A stretch of 64,000 nucleotides of DNA from Vibrio sinaloensis (lineage in GTDB: Bacteria > Pseudomonadota > Gammaproteobacteria > Enterobacterales > Vibrionaceae), in assembly GCF_000808535.1 (NCBI RefSeq), contig NZ_JWLV01000013.1:62001-126000 (forward strand). Direction: 5' to 3'. The notes under the pieces are model-generated. The model was given only the letters and a program-made list of their open reading frames with translations. It searched no databases and had not been told where the DNA came from. Shown one piece after another: positions 36,737-47,288 of this stretch (its first letter is position 1; each line of letters opens with the position of its first letter). The position numbers were made by a program, and so were the translations under genes.

Positions 36737-37393
36737 TTAATTGACGCTTACTCGAAGCGCTGCCGCAATCGCAAAAGGTGTCAGAGTCAACGCTCCCATA
36801 AACATTGCTCCTAAGATTGCCAGTTGACCGTTATACGCAATACCCAGCGAGGCTGCATCAATGGCAGACGTCGCAAAAATCAAAATTGGAATGTACAGCG
36901 GAAGCACTAGAAGACTGAGTAGCACTCCGCCTTTTTGCAAGCCAACTGTTAACGCAACACCAATCGCGCCGATGAAACTTAAGGTTGGTGTACCGACAAG
37001 TAACGTCAAGACAACCGAAAGCCAGGTATTAAAATCCAACGACAATAATATTGCTAAAAGAGGGCTGATTAAAATTAGAGGTAAGCCCGTTAATATCCAA
37101 TGTGCTGCAACTTTGGAGATCACCACGACAGGCAATGGAACAGGCATTAGCATCATCTGCTCTAGCGAGCCATCCTGAAAGTCGTCACGGAACAATCGCT
37201 CCAAAGACAATAACGCCGAAAGCAATGCTGCTACCCAAACAATACCAGCCGCGATTCTCGCTAACAGGTTAGGCTCTGGTCCGATGCTCAACGGAAACAG
37301 AGTGATAACAATGATGAAAAACCACAAAGGATTTAGAACATCAGCTTGTCGACGAAAAGCGATTAAAAGCTCTCGACGAACGATACTATTCAT
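36737..37393 (-). CDS. ccmB: Haem exporter permease CcmB
   Basis: A 218-residue ABC permease with six helices; LNPLWFFIIVITLFPLSIGP, ERLFRDDFQDGSLEQMML and LLVGTPTLSFIGAIGVALTV match CcmB. The ATG preceded by AGGA (five-base spacer) was chosen because it aligns with the E. coli N-terminus; a GTG and an ATG up to seven codons upstream overlap the ccmA end. Confidence 0.95.
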   Translation of the reverse strand: MNSIVRRELLIAFRRQADVLNPLWFFIIVITLFPLSIGPEPNLLARIAAGIVWVAALLSALLSLERLFRDDFQDGSLEQMMLMPVPLPVVVISKVAAHWILTGLPLILISPLLAILLSLDFNTWLSVVLTLLVGTPTLSFIGAIGVALTVGLQKGGVLLSLLVLPLYIPILIFATSAIDAASLGIAYNGQLAILGAMFMGALTLTPFAIAAALRVSVN

Positions 37394-37406
37394 GGTTCCT
37401 ATCATG

Positions 37407-38027
37407 TTATTCACCCAGTTTAATTTTTCTAAGTTTCGGGTTGTCAGTGAACATATCTTGGTGCGTCGTTAACATGACGATTCCGCCTTGCTCCGCATGG
37501 TTGAGAAACAGCGCTTCCAATACCTTCACACCCTGCTTATCAATCGCAGTTAGCGGCTCATCTAAGATCCACAACTTGTGCTGGCTCAACCATAATCTGG
37601 CTAACGCTACACGTCGTTGCTGACCCGCAGAGAGTTGGGCAACGGGAACATCTTCTCGACCTGCCAAGCCTACTTTGGTCAAAGCTTGGTAAATAGTTTC
37701 TTTATCAATTGACGCTTTTGAATGAACCGACAGATAAAAGCGTAAATTCTCGTAAGCTGTTAAGTCGCGTTTTATGCCTGTTGAATGACCTAAAAACAGC
37801 AAATCTTCATGAAAAGAATCACGGTTAGATTCAATACTCTCGCCGTTCCAAAAAATTTCTCCCTGATCGCGGTCACCTAGTCCGGTGATGATGCGCAAGA
37901 GAGTCGTTTTACCCGTACCATTGCGCCCTTCTATTTGGACTAATTCACCGGAATCTATACTAAAAGAGAGGGATTCGAAGAGAATTCTTTCATCTCGGAT
38001 GGCGGTAAGTTGTGATACTTCTAACAT
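37407..38027 (-). CDS. ccmA: Haem exporter ATP-binding protein CcmA
   Basis: A 206-residue ABC ATPase, the first gene of the ccm operon. Walker [14 protein letters not shown], signature [17 protein letters not shown], Walker [13 protein letters not shown] and H-loop LTTHQD are all intact. Drives holo-CcmE release with CcmBCD. The 190 bases upstream, up to the chemotaxis terminator, must hold the operon promoter. Confidence 0.96.
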   Translation of the reverse strand: MLEVSQLTAIRDERILFESLSFSIDSGELVQIEGRNGTGKTTLLRIITGLGDRDQGEIFWNGESIESNRDSFHEDLLFLGHSTGIKRDLTAYENLRFYLSVHSKASIDKETIYQALTKVGLAGREDVPVAQLSAGQQRRVALARLWLSQHKLWILDEPLTAIDKQGVKVLEALFLNHAEQGGIVMLTTHQDMFTDNPKLRKIKLGE

Positions 38028-38183
38028 GGTCGGTCACTACTAAATTTTTGAGTCGCTATATTACCACAGCCATATCGCCACAACACAGCATTAGACCTAT
38101 ACGAATCACGAAACTAAGTAAGAATCTGTTAACAATTAAACATATCGTGACTCAACTACCACTAAATGGTTACATACTTACAT

Positions 38184-38208
38184 AAAAAAAGGTGCCGTAT
38201 GGCACCTT
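38184..38208 (-). terminator. Terminator of the flagellar-chemotaxis operon
   Basis: GGTGCC/GGCACC stem (extended by two A-T pairs) with a GTAT loop; followed on the minus strand by seven T. Eleven bases after the DUF2802 gene. Confidence 0.88.
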
Positions 38209-38219
38209 CATAAGTTTGG

Positions 38220-38714
38220 TTATTTTCTAGCACGTCTTTGACGAGGTTGAGATTTTTGCCGCTCAGGACTGCTCTCCAACGGAGGAACTTTCTCTTTACC
38301 TGCTATCTTTTTTTGCAGTGACATCATCAGCTCAGCTTCGGCTTTAGGTAGCTCGCACTCTTCAATGAGTTCGTTTAAATCTGCCCCAAGCTGAACCATT
38401 TTGCTCGCTCTTGAGTAAAGACGACCGTCGCTATCTTCTTGCTCTAGTTCGGTAATACGTTCGTTTAGATGCTGAATGATATCCTGCTGTTCACTGACTC
38501 GCTGCCCTAACCCAACAACCACTGAACGTACTTCAAGCAGTTGTTTGTTCGACTTTTGCAGCTCTTTATCTAAGTGGCGATTCTGTTGACGCAGTTGATC
38601 AGCCACTTTTGTTTGCCCTGAGCGCAGACGTATCAGTGCTAGCACAAATAACAGAATGACTAGAGCCACTACGCCAGCGATCACTGGCATACTGGCTAAC
38701 ATACTCTCATCCAT
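38220..38714 (-). CDS. DUF2802 domain protein at the end of the chemotaxis operon
   Basis: A 164-residue protein: N-terminal membrane helix (VIAGVVALVILLFVLALI), a coiled coil from about 35 to 95 (LRQQNRHLDKELQKSNKQLL), then KMVQLGADLNELIEECELPK AEAELMM, the DUF2802 core, and a basic tail. It overlaps cheW by one base. Families with this domain recur beside cheW in Vibrio and Shewanella flagellar loci; function unknown, perhaps tied to polar array assembly. Confidence 0.85.
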   Translation of the reverse strand: MDESMLASMPVIAGVVALVILLFVLALIRLRSGQTKVADQLRQQNRHLDKELQKSNKQLLEVRSVVVGLGQRVSEQQDIIQHLNERITELEQEDSDGRLYSRASKMVQLGADLNELIEECELPKAEAELMMSLQKKIAGKEKVPPLESSPERQKSQPRQRRARK

Positions 38715-39208
38715 TATAGGTGAGCCATCTCATCCCATTCTTCATCAGTTAGAAGCTTGTTCAAATCAACAAGGATAAGCAGCTTACCGTCTCGGTTACT
38801 CACACCCTGAATGAACTTCGCACTTTCATCGGTACCCACACTTGGCGTGGTATCGATTTCTGAAGAACGCAAGTAAACCACTTCAGCCACACTGTCTACC
38901 AGAATACCGATAACTTGGTGTTCAGATTCAATAACAATAATACGTGTGTTATCCGTAATTTCGCCTTCGATTAAACCAAAACGAGAACGTGTATCGATAA
39001 CGGTAACAACATTACCACGTAGGTTGATAATACCTAGTACGTAATCTGGAGCACCCGGTACTGGCGCAATTTCAGTGTAACGAAGAACTTCACGAACTTG
39101 CATTACGTTGATGCCGTAAGTTTCTTCCTCTAACTGGAACGTCACCCACTGAAGCACTTCGTCATTAGACTGGTCTTTTCTTACTTCTACTTCACTAGTT
39201 TGAGACAT
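38714..39208 (-). CDS. cheW: Chemotaxis coupling protein CheW
   Basis: A 164-residue adaptor joining chemoreceptors to CheA. SH3-like double barrel with LQWVTFQLEEETYGINVMQV, PVPGAPDYVLGIINLRGNVV and VIDTRSRFGL, the classic CheW core. It is encoded just after parP, which carries its own CheW-like domain. Confidence 0.97.
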   Translation of the reverse strand: MSQTSEVEVRKDQSNDEVLQWVTFQLEEETYGINVMQVREVLRYTEIAPVPGAPDYVLGIINLRGNVVTVIDTRSRFGLIEGEITDNTRIIVIESEHQVIGILVDSVAEVVYLRSSEIDTTPSVGTDESAKFIQGVSNRDGKLLILVDLNKLLTDEEWDEMAHL

Positions 39209-39245
39209 ACCTATTCCTCTCTACGCCTAAATTGGCACTCATGTA

Positions 39246-40323
<1,078 letters not shown>

Positions 40324-40331
<8 letters not shown>

Positions 40332-41100
40332 CGATAGACAGCCTCTCTAAATAAATCAACAACTGCTTGTAAGCAAACACACCTCTACTACCCGATGCAA
40401 AGTGAGACACAGGTAAGTGCTTTAAGCTTGCATCGCGGAACTTAGTGTCGATCGGTACAGCAGAAGACCAAACTTGGCTTGGATAATCTTTTTTGAGTTG
40501 TTGAAGCGTTTGTAACGATGCGCGCGTTCGCTTGTCGTACATGGTTGGTACGATCGTAACTTTGAACTCTTGGCCTCTCGATTTCTGCATAATCGCGAGC
40601 GTACGAACCATACGCTCTAAGCCTTTCATTGCTAAAAACTCGGTTTGCACAGGGATAAGAATACGATCGCTCGCGGCAAGCGCGTTGACCATCATGACAC
40701 CCAAAATCGGGGGACAATCGATGAGCACGTAGTCGTAGCGCTGACGTAACGCATTCAATGCTCGCTTCAAAATCAAACCCATGCCACTGCGATTACCCAT
40801 CACACGATCTAAGGTTGCTAACGACATGTGAGCGGGTATCAAATCGATACCCTCAATATCTGACTTCATGACTAACGGCATCACTGTATGCTCGTTAAAC
40901 TCTTTAAGCTGAAACAGATCAAAGAGGCTTGCTGGCACACCGTCAGAGTCATAACCAAGATAAGTCGTCAATGAAGCGTGAGGATCCGTGTCTACAAGTA
41001 GAACGCGTTTCCCTTGCTTACTTAGCAAACCAGCCAACGTAATGGTGGTTGTAGTTTTACCTACACCGCCTTTCTGGTTTGCTATGCTCCATACAATCAT
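40324..41100 (-). CDS. parC: ParC, ParA-like ATPase for polar chemotaxis arrays
   Basis: A 258-residue ParA/Soj-type ATPase. Deviant Walker A NQKGGVGKTTTTITLAG at the N-terminus, switch I DTDPHASLTTYLG, and Walker B-like YVLIDCPPILG. It is chromosomal and lies in the chemotaxis operon without a ParB partner, as in Vibrio ParC, which recruits arrays to the old pole and, through ParP, anchors CheA. Generic annotation would be ParA-family protein. Confidence 0.9.
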
Positions 41101-41109
41101 GCGTAACCT

Positions 41110-42231
41110 CTATGCTAGACCAACTTCAACTAACATGCGCTCTGCAATACGGTCGAGCGGTAGGTCTTCTGTTGAAATGCCAGCTTTAGCCACCGCTTGG
41201 GGCATGCCATAGACCACGCAACTTTCTTCATCTTGCGCCCAGATTGTCGCACCAGTGCCCTTGAGCATGCGCGCGCCTTCTCGGCCATCTGCACCCATCC
41301 CAGTCAGAACCATTGAAAGTACTTGATCTGCATAAATTTTCGCCGCACTTCCAAAGGTAACATCAACACAAGGTTTGTAGTTCATACGCTCACCGCCATC
41401 GATAATGCGAAGCTTCGCATTCCCTGGGCGACCGTCGATCATCATCTGTTTACCGCCTGGCGCCAAATAAGCGACACCGGGTCTTAGAACATCACCATCT
41501 TCCGCTTCCTTAACCTGAATTTTGCATAATGAATTTAAGCGACTAGCGAAAGCAGCAGTGAATGTCGCCGGCATATGTTGGATCAACACAATCGGATGCG
41601 GGTAATTGGCCGGTAATTTTGTCAATATTTTTTGCAATGCAACCGGACCGCCTGTTGACGTACCAATCGCGGTTAACTGATATTTTTTACCCGTTGCTTT
41701 AAAACGCGCCGCAGGTTTTGCTTTTACCTGAGGAGCCGCTTTTGTTTGCAACGGTGTACGACTCGGAGCGGTTGGAGTGGTTGACGTCCTTGGCTTGGTT
41801 ACCGGAGCAATCGTTGGGCGACGCATGAACGTACGCTTCGACGCGATTTGAATAACACGTTGCTGAAGCAAAGAAACAGCCTCATCTCGATTGCGAGCTA
41901 TGTCTTCAAACTTCTTCGGTAAAAAGTCCAACGCACCAGCGTCTAGAGCGTCTAGTGTCGCTTTCGCTCCATCATGCGTAAGTGATGAGAACATCAAAAT
42001 TGGGATAGGACATTTTGCCATGATTTCACGGACGGCGGTTATACCGTCCATGACTGGCATCTCAATATCCATGGTAATAACGTCAGGCTTTATTTTGAGC
42101 GCTTTCTCTACCGCTTCTTTACCATTGGTTGCTACATCAATGACTTCCAGCCTCGCTTCAGAGTTGATAATTTCACTCACTCTGCGGCGGAAAAAACTCG
42201 AATCGTCAACAACTAATACTTTGATCGCCAT
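41110..42231 (-). CDS. cheB: Chemotaxis response regulator methylesterase CheB
   Basis: A 373-residue enzyme that demethylates or deamidates chemoreceptors. Receiver with DD at 9-10, phospho-Asp55 in [13 protein letters not shown], then a linker rich in Pro, Thr and Lys (about 140-180), then the catalytic domain: Ser in [10 protein letters not shown], His in [10 protein letters not shown] and Asp in [10 protein letters not shown]. No cheR is in this operon; it would be elsewhere. Confidence 0.97.
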   Translation of the reverse strand: MAIKVLVVDDSSFFRRRVSEIINSEARLEVIDVATNGKEAVEKALKIKPDVITMDIEMPVMDGITAVREIMAKCPIPILMFSSLTHDGAKATLDALDAGALDFLPKKFEDIARNRDEAVSLLQQRVIQIASKRTFMRRPTIAPVTKPRTSTTPTAPSRTPLQTKAAPQVKAKPAARFKATGKKYQLTAIGTSTGGPVALQKILTKLPANYPHPIVLIQHMPATFTAAFASRLNSLCKIQVKEAEDGDVLRPGVAYLAPGGKQMMIDGRPGNAKLRIIDGGERMNYKPCVDVTFGSAAKIYADQVLSMVLTGMGADGREGARMLKGTGATIWAQDEESCVVYGMPQAVAKAGISTEDLPLDRIAERMLVEVGLA

Positions 42232-42255
42232 ATATTTCCTTTTATATCTCGCGAC

Positions 42256-44484
42256 TTAGATTCGAGAAGCAGCGGCATACTGCTTAAGCAAGTCAGGCAC
42301 ATCGAGGATCAACGCGATATGACCATCACTGGTGATTGTTGCACCCGCCATACCTGGAGTACCTTGTAGAAGGTTATCTAGAGGTTTAATAACAACCTCT
42401 TCCTGACCGATTAAGGTATCCACAACAAAACCAACGCGCTGGCTACCAAGCTGAACAATCACGACGTGGCCGTGACCTTTGCGTAGCTCGACGCGACCAG
42501 CCTGCGGAGCTAACCAGTTTTGTAAGTAGAACAATGGAATTGACTTGTCACGAACGATAATTGTCAATTGACCATCAACCACGTTAGTTCTGCTTAAATC
42601 CAAGTGGAATATTTCGTTCACACTTGCTAACGGAAGCGCAAATGGGTGACCAGCAACACCGACCATCAGCGTTGGCAAAATAGCCAATGTTAACGGTACT
42701 TTAATGGTGATCTTCGTTCCTTTACCCATTTCAGAGTCGATATCGATAGAACCGTTCAACGTATTGATGGCCGTTTTCACTACGTCCATACCCACGCCTC
42801 GACCAGAAATATCTGAGATTTGCTCTTTACTTGAGAAACCAGGCATGAAGATTAGGTTGAAACACTCTTTGTTGGTCAAGCGAGATGCCGCATCTTCATC
42901 CATGATGCCACGTTTAACCGCGATACCACGAAGTTTATCAGGGTCCATACCGCCACCATCATCGACGATGGCAAGCTCAATATGGTCACCTTCTTGGGCT
43001 GCAGACAGGATCACTTTACCCGTTCTAGGTTTGCCGGCAGCAACACGATCATCAGGCATCTCGATACCATGGTCGACTGAATTTCGAACCAAGTGGATCA
43101 GTGGATCCGCTAGCGCTTCTACCAGGTTTTTATCTAAGTCTGTATCTTCACCACGCATTTCAAGCGTGATGTCTTTATTTAAGCTACGCGCCAAATCACG
43201 TACAACGCGAGGGAAGCGACCAAACACTTTCTTGATTGGCTGCATACGCGTCTTCATCACCGCGCCTTGAAGGTCTGCTGTAACCACATCAAGGTTAGCA
43301 ACCGCTTTCGACATCTCTTCGTCGTTGCTATTTAAGCCAAGACTCAGCAGTCGATTTCGAACCAGAACGAGTTCACCCACCATATTCATGATGATGTCTA
43401 ACGTCGAGGTATCAACACGAACCGTTGCCTCTGCTTGAGGCTTCTTAGCTTGAGTGGCGACTTCTTTCTTCGCTGCTGGTTTCACTTCAGCCTTTGCTGC
43501 TGGTTGCGCGGCAGGTTTTGGCGCTGGTGCAGGAGCGGCAGGTTGTGCAGGAGCAGGAGTCGGCGCAGCTTGAGCGTTAACTGCTGCTGGTTTGGTCGCC
43601 GCTTCCAGTTCTTCAATAGACGGGCCTTTACCCGAACCATGCAGTTCATCGAGCAGCTTTTCAAACTCCTCGTCAGTCATCAAATCGCTATCGCCAGCCA
43701 TCGCCGCAGAAGGTGCTGACGGAGAAGTTGGAGGTGGTGGTGGCGGAGCAGAAGCAGTCGCTGGTTCGTTCTCGCCTGGCGCTTTACCAACACCATGCAG
43801 TTCATCCAGTAACTTCTCAAACTCATCATCGGTAATATCACCGCTCATATCAGCAGCAGGCTGCGAAGCGGGTGGAGTAGGCGCAGCAGGTGCTTCTACT
43901 GTGCCTGGCGCACTGCCTTTACCGTGCAACTCGTCTAACAGTTTTTCGAATTCATCTTGCGTAATTTCGTCAATAGAACCTGCCGAAACGTCCGCACTTG
44001 GCGCTGGTTCAGGCGCAGCGACCGGCTCTGACTGAACAGGCTCTGGAGCTACTACAGGCGCCGGCTCTTGAGCTACGGGAGCTTCGTCTTGTGATTCAGG
44101 GTTACTTAGACGATGAAGTTCATCTAGCAAAGATTGCTCAGCGAGTGGCAAAGGCTCGCGGTCTTGAACGGCTTGGAACTGTTCATTGACAGTATCTAAC
44201 GCCTTAAGCATCGTATCCATCAAGCTTGCACTAACAGAACGCTGCCCATTGCGCAAGATATCGAACACGTTTTCTGCACCGTGACAGGTGTCAACCAGTT
44301 CAGTCAATGACAGGAAGCCCGCACCACCTTTAACGGTGTGGAAACCACGGAATATCGCGTTCAGTAGATCTTTGTCGTCAGGGTTATTTTCTAGTTCTAC
44401 CAACTGCTCGGAGAGTAGTTCTAGAATCTCCCCTGCTTCCACCAAAAAATCCTGAAGAATATCTTCGTCTAAATCGTAGCTCAT
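42256..44484 (-). CDS. cheA: Chemotaxis histidine kinase CheA
   Basis: A 742-residue kinase. P1 HPt has His49 in FRGFHTVKGGAGFL. A long Pro/Ala-rich region (about 125-350) replaces the canonical folded P2 and contains three repeats of DEFEKLLDELHG-G (near 176, 220, 272) plus a shorter LLDELHRL at 119. P3 dimer helices (LDIIMNMVGELVLVRNRL) are followed by P4 with HLVRNSVDHGIE, DDGGGMD and GRGVGMDVV, and P5 (CheW-like) ending in PDLLKQYAAASRI. In V. parahaemolyticus CheA a region between P1 and P3 called LID interacts with ParP and ParC. Downstream of cheZ by nine bases. Confidence 0.96.
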   Translation of the reverse strand: MSYDLDEDILQDFLVEAGEILELLSEQLVELENNPDDKDLLNAIFRGFHTVKGGAGFLSLTELVDTCHGAENVFDILRNGQRSVSASLMDTMLKALDTVNEQFQAVQDREPLPLAEQSLLDELHRLSNPESQDEAPVAQEPAPVVAPEPVQSEPVAAPEPAPSADVSAGSIDEITQDEFEKLLDELHGKGSAPGTVEAPAAPTPPASQPAADMSGDITDDEFEKLLDELHGVGKAPGENEPATASAPPPPPPTSPSAPSAAMAGDSDLMTDEEFEKLLDELHGSGKGPSIEELEAATKPAAVNAQAAPTPAPAQPAAPAPAPKPAAQPAAKAEVKPAAKKEVATQAKKPQAEATVRVDTSTLDIIMNMVGELVLVRNRLLSLGLNSNDEEMSKAVANLDVVTADLQGAVMKTRMQPIKKVFGRFPRVVRDLARSLNKDITLEMRGEDTDLDKNLVEALADPLIHLVRNSVDHGIEMPDDRVAAGKPRTGKVILSAAQEGDHIELAIVDDGGGMDPDKLRGIAVKRGIMDEDAASRLTNKECFNLIFMPGFSSKEQISDISGRGVGMDVVKTAINTLNGSIDIDSEMGKGTKITIKVPLTLAILPTLMVGVAGHPFALPLASVNEIFHLDLSRTNVVDGQLTIIVRDKSIPLFYLQNWLAPQAGRVELRKGHGHVVIVQLGSQRVGFVVDTLIGQEEVVIKPLDNLLQGTPGMAGATITSDGHIALILDVPDLLKQYAAASRI

Positions 44485-44493
44485 ATGTTACCT

Positions 44494-45213
44494 CTAAAAC
44501 CCAAGACTCGAGAGCAAATCGTCTACTTCGTCTTGTGATGAAACGGCATCATCCCTTTCATGAGGGTTAAGAATCGGACCTTCCGGCGCCGTAGATGCAT
44601 CTTTCTTGTTATCTGAGTTGTCATCCAGTTGGGTGGTGCTAAACGCCGTTAGGATTTCAACCAACCGGCCTTCAACTTCATTTACTAGCGTAATAACGCG
44701 AGAAATGATTTGGCCGGTTAAATCTTGGAAGTCCTGAGCCATTAGAATTTCCGTCAGCTGACCTCGAAGTTCTGAACTGTCCCCTTCGACTTGACTCAGT
44801 AAGTCGTCAATTCGATGGCACAGTGCTTTGAATTCGGCGAGATCAATTCTGCCATGCATCAGCTCATTCCATTGTGGTCGCACTTTCAGTAGGCCTTCAT
44901 GCAAATTGTCTGCAATCGGCATACAGCGGTCGACAGCGTCCATGGTTTTATTTGCCGCAACCTCTGTTTTGTCAATGACGTATTGAAGGCGATCCCTTGC
45001 GTCCGGGATTTCGTCATTGGCAATTTCACTCATGCGTTCATCAATTGTGAATTGCTTGATTGACTCATGCAGATCGCGAGTTAACTCCCCTATTTCTTGA
45101 AGCATAGGGTTGGTCGACGTCTCGTAAACCTCTCGAAGAAGAGTATCTGCTTCTTGCTGCTGGTCATTTTCCAACAGCTCGACGAGTTGCTTTGCCTGTT
45201 CTAATGAAATCAT
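44494..45213 (-). CDS. cheZ: CheY-P phosphatase CheZ
   Basis: A 239-residue phosphatase. The long helical hairpin contains LMAQDFQDLTGQIISRVI with the catalytic Gln, and the C-terminal SSQDEVDDLLSSLGF is the CheY-binding tail. The RDRLQYVIDKTEVAANKTMD segment is also typical. It follows cheY by 36 bases. Confidence 0.96.
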   Translation of the reverse strand: MISLEQAKQLVELLENDQQQEADTLLREVYETSTNPMLQEIGELTRDLHESIKQFTIDERMSEIANDEIPDARDRLQYVIDKTEVAANKTMDAVDRCMPIADNLHEGLLKVRPQWNELMHGRIDLAEFKALCHRIDDLLSQVEGDSSELRGQLTEILMAQDFQDLTGQIISRVITLVNEVEGRLVEILTAFSTTQLDDNSDNKKDASTAPEGPILNPHERDDAVSSQDEVDDLLSSLGF

Positions 45214-45249
45214 TCTTTTGACCTTTAGCTTCGCTAAGTCTTACCTTGA

Positions 45250-45630
45250 CTATAGACGCTCAAAAATCTTATCTAGTTTTTCTTTAAGCGTAGCGGCAGT
45301 AAAAGGCTTAACGATATAACCGTTTACACCTGCTTGTGCAGCTTCAATGATCTGCTCGCGTTTTGCTTCAGCGGTAATCATCAATACAGGTAGGTGCTTC
45401 AGCTCATCGTCTGCACGAATATGCTTCAGAAGGTCGATACCTTGCATACCAGGCATGTTCCAGTCTGTTACGACAAACTCGAAGTCGCCTTTCTTCAACA
45501 TCGGTAACGCCGTTAAGCCGTCATCAGCTTCTTGGGTATTATTGAAACCCAAGTCGCGAAGTAGGTTCTTAACGATACGGCGCATTGTTGAAAAATCATC
45601 AACAATAAGGATCTTCATGTTTTTATTCAA
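45250..45630 (-). CDS. cheY: Chemotaxis response regulator CheY
   Basis: A single-domain receiver that binds the flagellar switch when phosphorylated. DD at the start of [15 protein letters not shown], phospho-Asp in [13 protein letters not shown], Thr/Ala in [10 protein letters not shown] and Lys in GYIVKPF. Three possible starts: GTG at 45642 ([14 protein letters not shown]), TTG at 45630 and ATG at 45618. TTG is chosen because GGAGG lies exactly five bases ahead; the GTG start adds four residues. Within the fliA-cheY spacing of about 30 bases. Confidence 0.92.
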   Translation of the reverse strand: MNKNMKILIVDDFSTMRRIVKNLLRDLGFNNTQEADDGLTALPMLKKGDFEFVVTDWNMPGMQGIDLLKHIRADDELKHLPVLMITAEAKREQIIEAAQAGVNGYIVKPFTAATLKEKLDKIFERL

Positions 45631-45661
45631 AATTGCCTCCACTGAGTTCGATATCAGTGTT

Positions 45662-46396
45662 TTACTCATTATTTGTCCATGCACTTAATTTAGTGCGTAG
45701 ACGCTGCATTGATTGACTTAGTATTTGGCTAACGCGTGACTCGCTAACCCCAATAACGTCGCCGATTTCTTTTAAGTTTAACTCTTCATCGTAATAAAGC
45801 GAAAGTACTAGTGCCTCTCGTTCTGGTAAAGATTTGATCGAATCGATTAACGCTTTGCGAAAATATTCGTCTGCAACCCCTTGAAAAGGCGTATTTGCCT
45901 CTTCGTCACCATCAGGGGTGATGACATCTTCCGAGACTCCTAGGTCTTCAATCCCAACCAATCTCGAACAATTTATGTCCGTTAACGCGGTATGGTATTG
46001 AGTTAAACTCAACCCTAAGTGCTGTGCGACTTCGGCATCTGTTGGGTCTCGATTGAGTTCCCCTTCAAGTACCGAGATCGCTTGGCTAATCTCGCGGCTG
46101 TGTTTATGTACAGAACGTGGCACCCAGTCTCCACGTCTTATGTCATCTAGCATAGCACCGCGGATACGAATACCCGCATAAGTTTCAAAACTGGCGCCTT
46201 TTGTACCATCGTAGTTTTTCTGGGCTTCAAGCAAACCAATCATGCCTGCTTGAATAAGGTCTTCGACCTGAACACTAGGAGGTAACCGCCCGAGTAGATG
46301 GTGGGCAATACGCTTCACTAGCACCGAATACTTTTCTAAAAAAGCTCGCTGACTGTTTTGGTTTGCATATTGGTCATAGGTCAGGGCCTTATTCAC
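45662..46396 (-). CDS. fliA: Flagellar sigma factor FliA (sigma-28)
   Basis: A 244-residue sigma factor for late flagellar and chemotaxis genes. Region 2 [20 protein letters not shown] and [20 protein letters not shown] with [14 protein letters not shown]; region 4 [20 protein letters not shown] with [20 protein letters not shown] 46396 with GAGG about nine bases ahead is chosen; TTG immediately upstream is an alternative. The start overlaps the end of flhG by eight bases, so translation is coupled. Confidence 0.96.
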   Translation of the reverse strand: MNKALTYDQYANQNSQRAFLEKYSVLVKRIAHHLLGRLPPSVQVEDLIQAGMIGLLEAQKNYDGTKGASFETYAGIRIRGAMLDDIRRGDWVPRSVHKHSREISQAISVLEGELNRDPTDAEVAQHLGLSLTQYHTALTDINCSRLVGIEDLGVSEDVITPDGDEEANTPFQGVADEYFRKALIDSIKSLPEREALVLSLYYDEELNLKEIGDVIGVSESRVSQILSQSMQRLRTKLSAWTNNE

Positions 46397-47276
46397 CAAA
46401 TGGTTCCTCTAGCATTTCTGTTCTATTTAGTAATCGTTCGACAAAAAACTCCAAGTGTCCACTCGGGGTTTTCGGAATTGGCCAAGTTAACGCTTTATTC
46501 GCCAGTGAACCAATCGCCAAAGCCGCAGGTGAACGCGGGAAAGCATCAACAACAATCTTTTGTTTCTTAACCGCTTGTCGCACTTTATCATCTAATGGAA
46601 TACATGCTACGAGCTCAAGGCTAACATTCAAGAATCGCTCTGTGACCAAGGTCAACTTTGCGAACAATTCTCGCCCTTCTCGATAACTTCTGACCATATT
46701 TGCAACGATTTTAAAACGCTGAACATGATGCTCTTTGCTCAATAGTTTAATTAAAGCATATGCATCGGTGATCGACGTAGGTTCATCGCACACAACAACA
46801 ACAACATCTTGGGCAGCGCGCGAAAAGCTGACTACCATATCAGAGATACCAGCCGCCGTATCAATTAATAATACATCCATTTCGTCTTCAAGGCTGCCAA
46901 AGGCACGAATCAAACCGATATGCTGCGCATGAGACAACTCTGTCATCGACTGTGTACCGGATGTCGCGGGAATAATTTTAATTCCGTGCGGACCTTCAAC
47001 GATGGCATCTTTTAGGTCGCATTCGCCAGCCAGTACATGCCCTAAGTTTCGCTTCGGTCGAATCCCTAGCATGACATCGACGTTAGCCAGGCCCAAGTCG
47101 GCATCAAGAACCATGACTTTTTTGCCCTGACGAGCCATGCAAATGGCCATTCCTAACGTTACATTAGATTTACCAACGCCACCTTTACCGCCTGTGACTG
47201 ATATGACCTTTGTTAACGAAGGTTGTGTTAAGCGGCGTAATCCGCTTGCTTGGTCTTGTATCATAGTATTTGTCAT
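46389..47276 (-). CDS. flhG: Flagellar number regulator FlhG/FleN (MinD-like ATPase)
   Basis: A 295-residue ParA/MinD-type ATPase. Deviant Walker A TGGKGGVGKSNVTLGMA, DADLGLANVDVMLGIRPKRN (switch I) and LLIDTAAGISDMVV (switch II). The N-terminal DQASGLRRL motif activates the FlhF GTPase. In Vibrio FlhG limits polar flagella to one by antagonising FlhF and FlrA. Lies between flhF and fliA. Confidence 0.95.
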   Translation of the reverse strand: MTNTMIQDQASGLRRLTQPSLTKVISVTGGKGGVGKSNVTLGMAICMARQGKKVMVLDADLGLANVDVMLGIRPKRNLGHVLAGECDLKDAIVEGPHGIKIIPATSGTQSMTELSHAQHIGLIRAFGSLEDEMDVLLIDTAAGISDMVVSFSRAAQDVVVVVCDEPTSITDAYALIKLLSKEHHVQRFKIVANMVRSYREGRELFAKLTLVTERFLNVSLELVACIPLDDKVRQAVKKQKIVVDAFPRSPAALAIGSLANKALTWPIPKTPSGHLEFFVERLLNRTEMLEEPFGE

Positions 47277-47288
47277 AATCGTCCGCCG

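Noticed and set aside
42704..43270. 188-codon antisense ORF inside cheA
   Set aside because: It lies opposite the conserved P4 kinase part of cheA and encodes a Ser/Pro/Arg-rich product with no recognisable domain.
43592..44035. 147-codon antisense ORF inside cheA
   Set aside because: Its Ser/Glu-rich repeats are the mirror of the LLDELHG repeats of cheA; high-GC repetitive coding makes long antisense frames.
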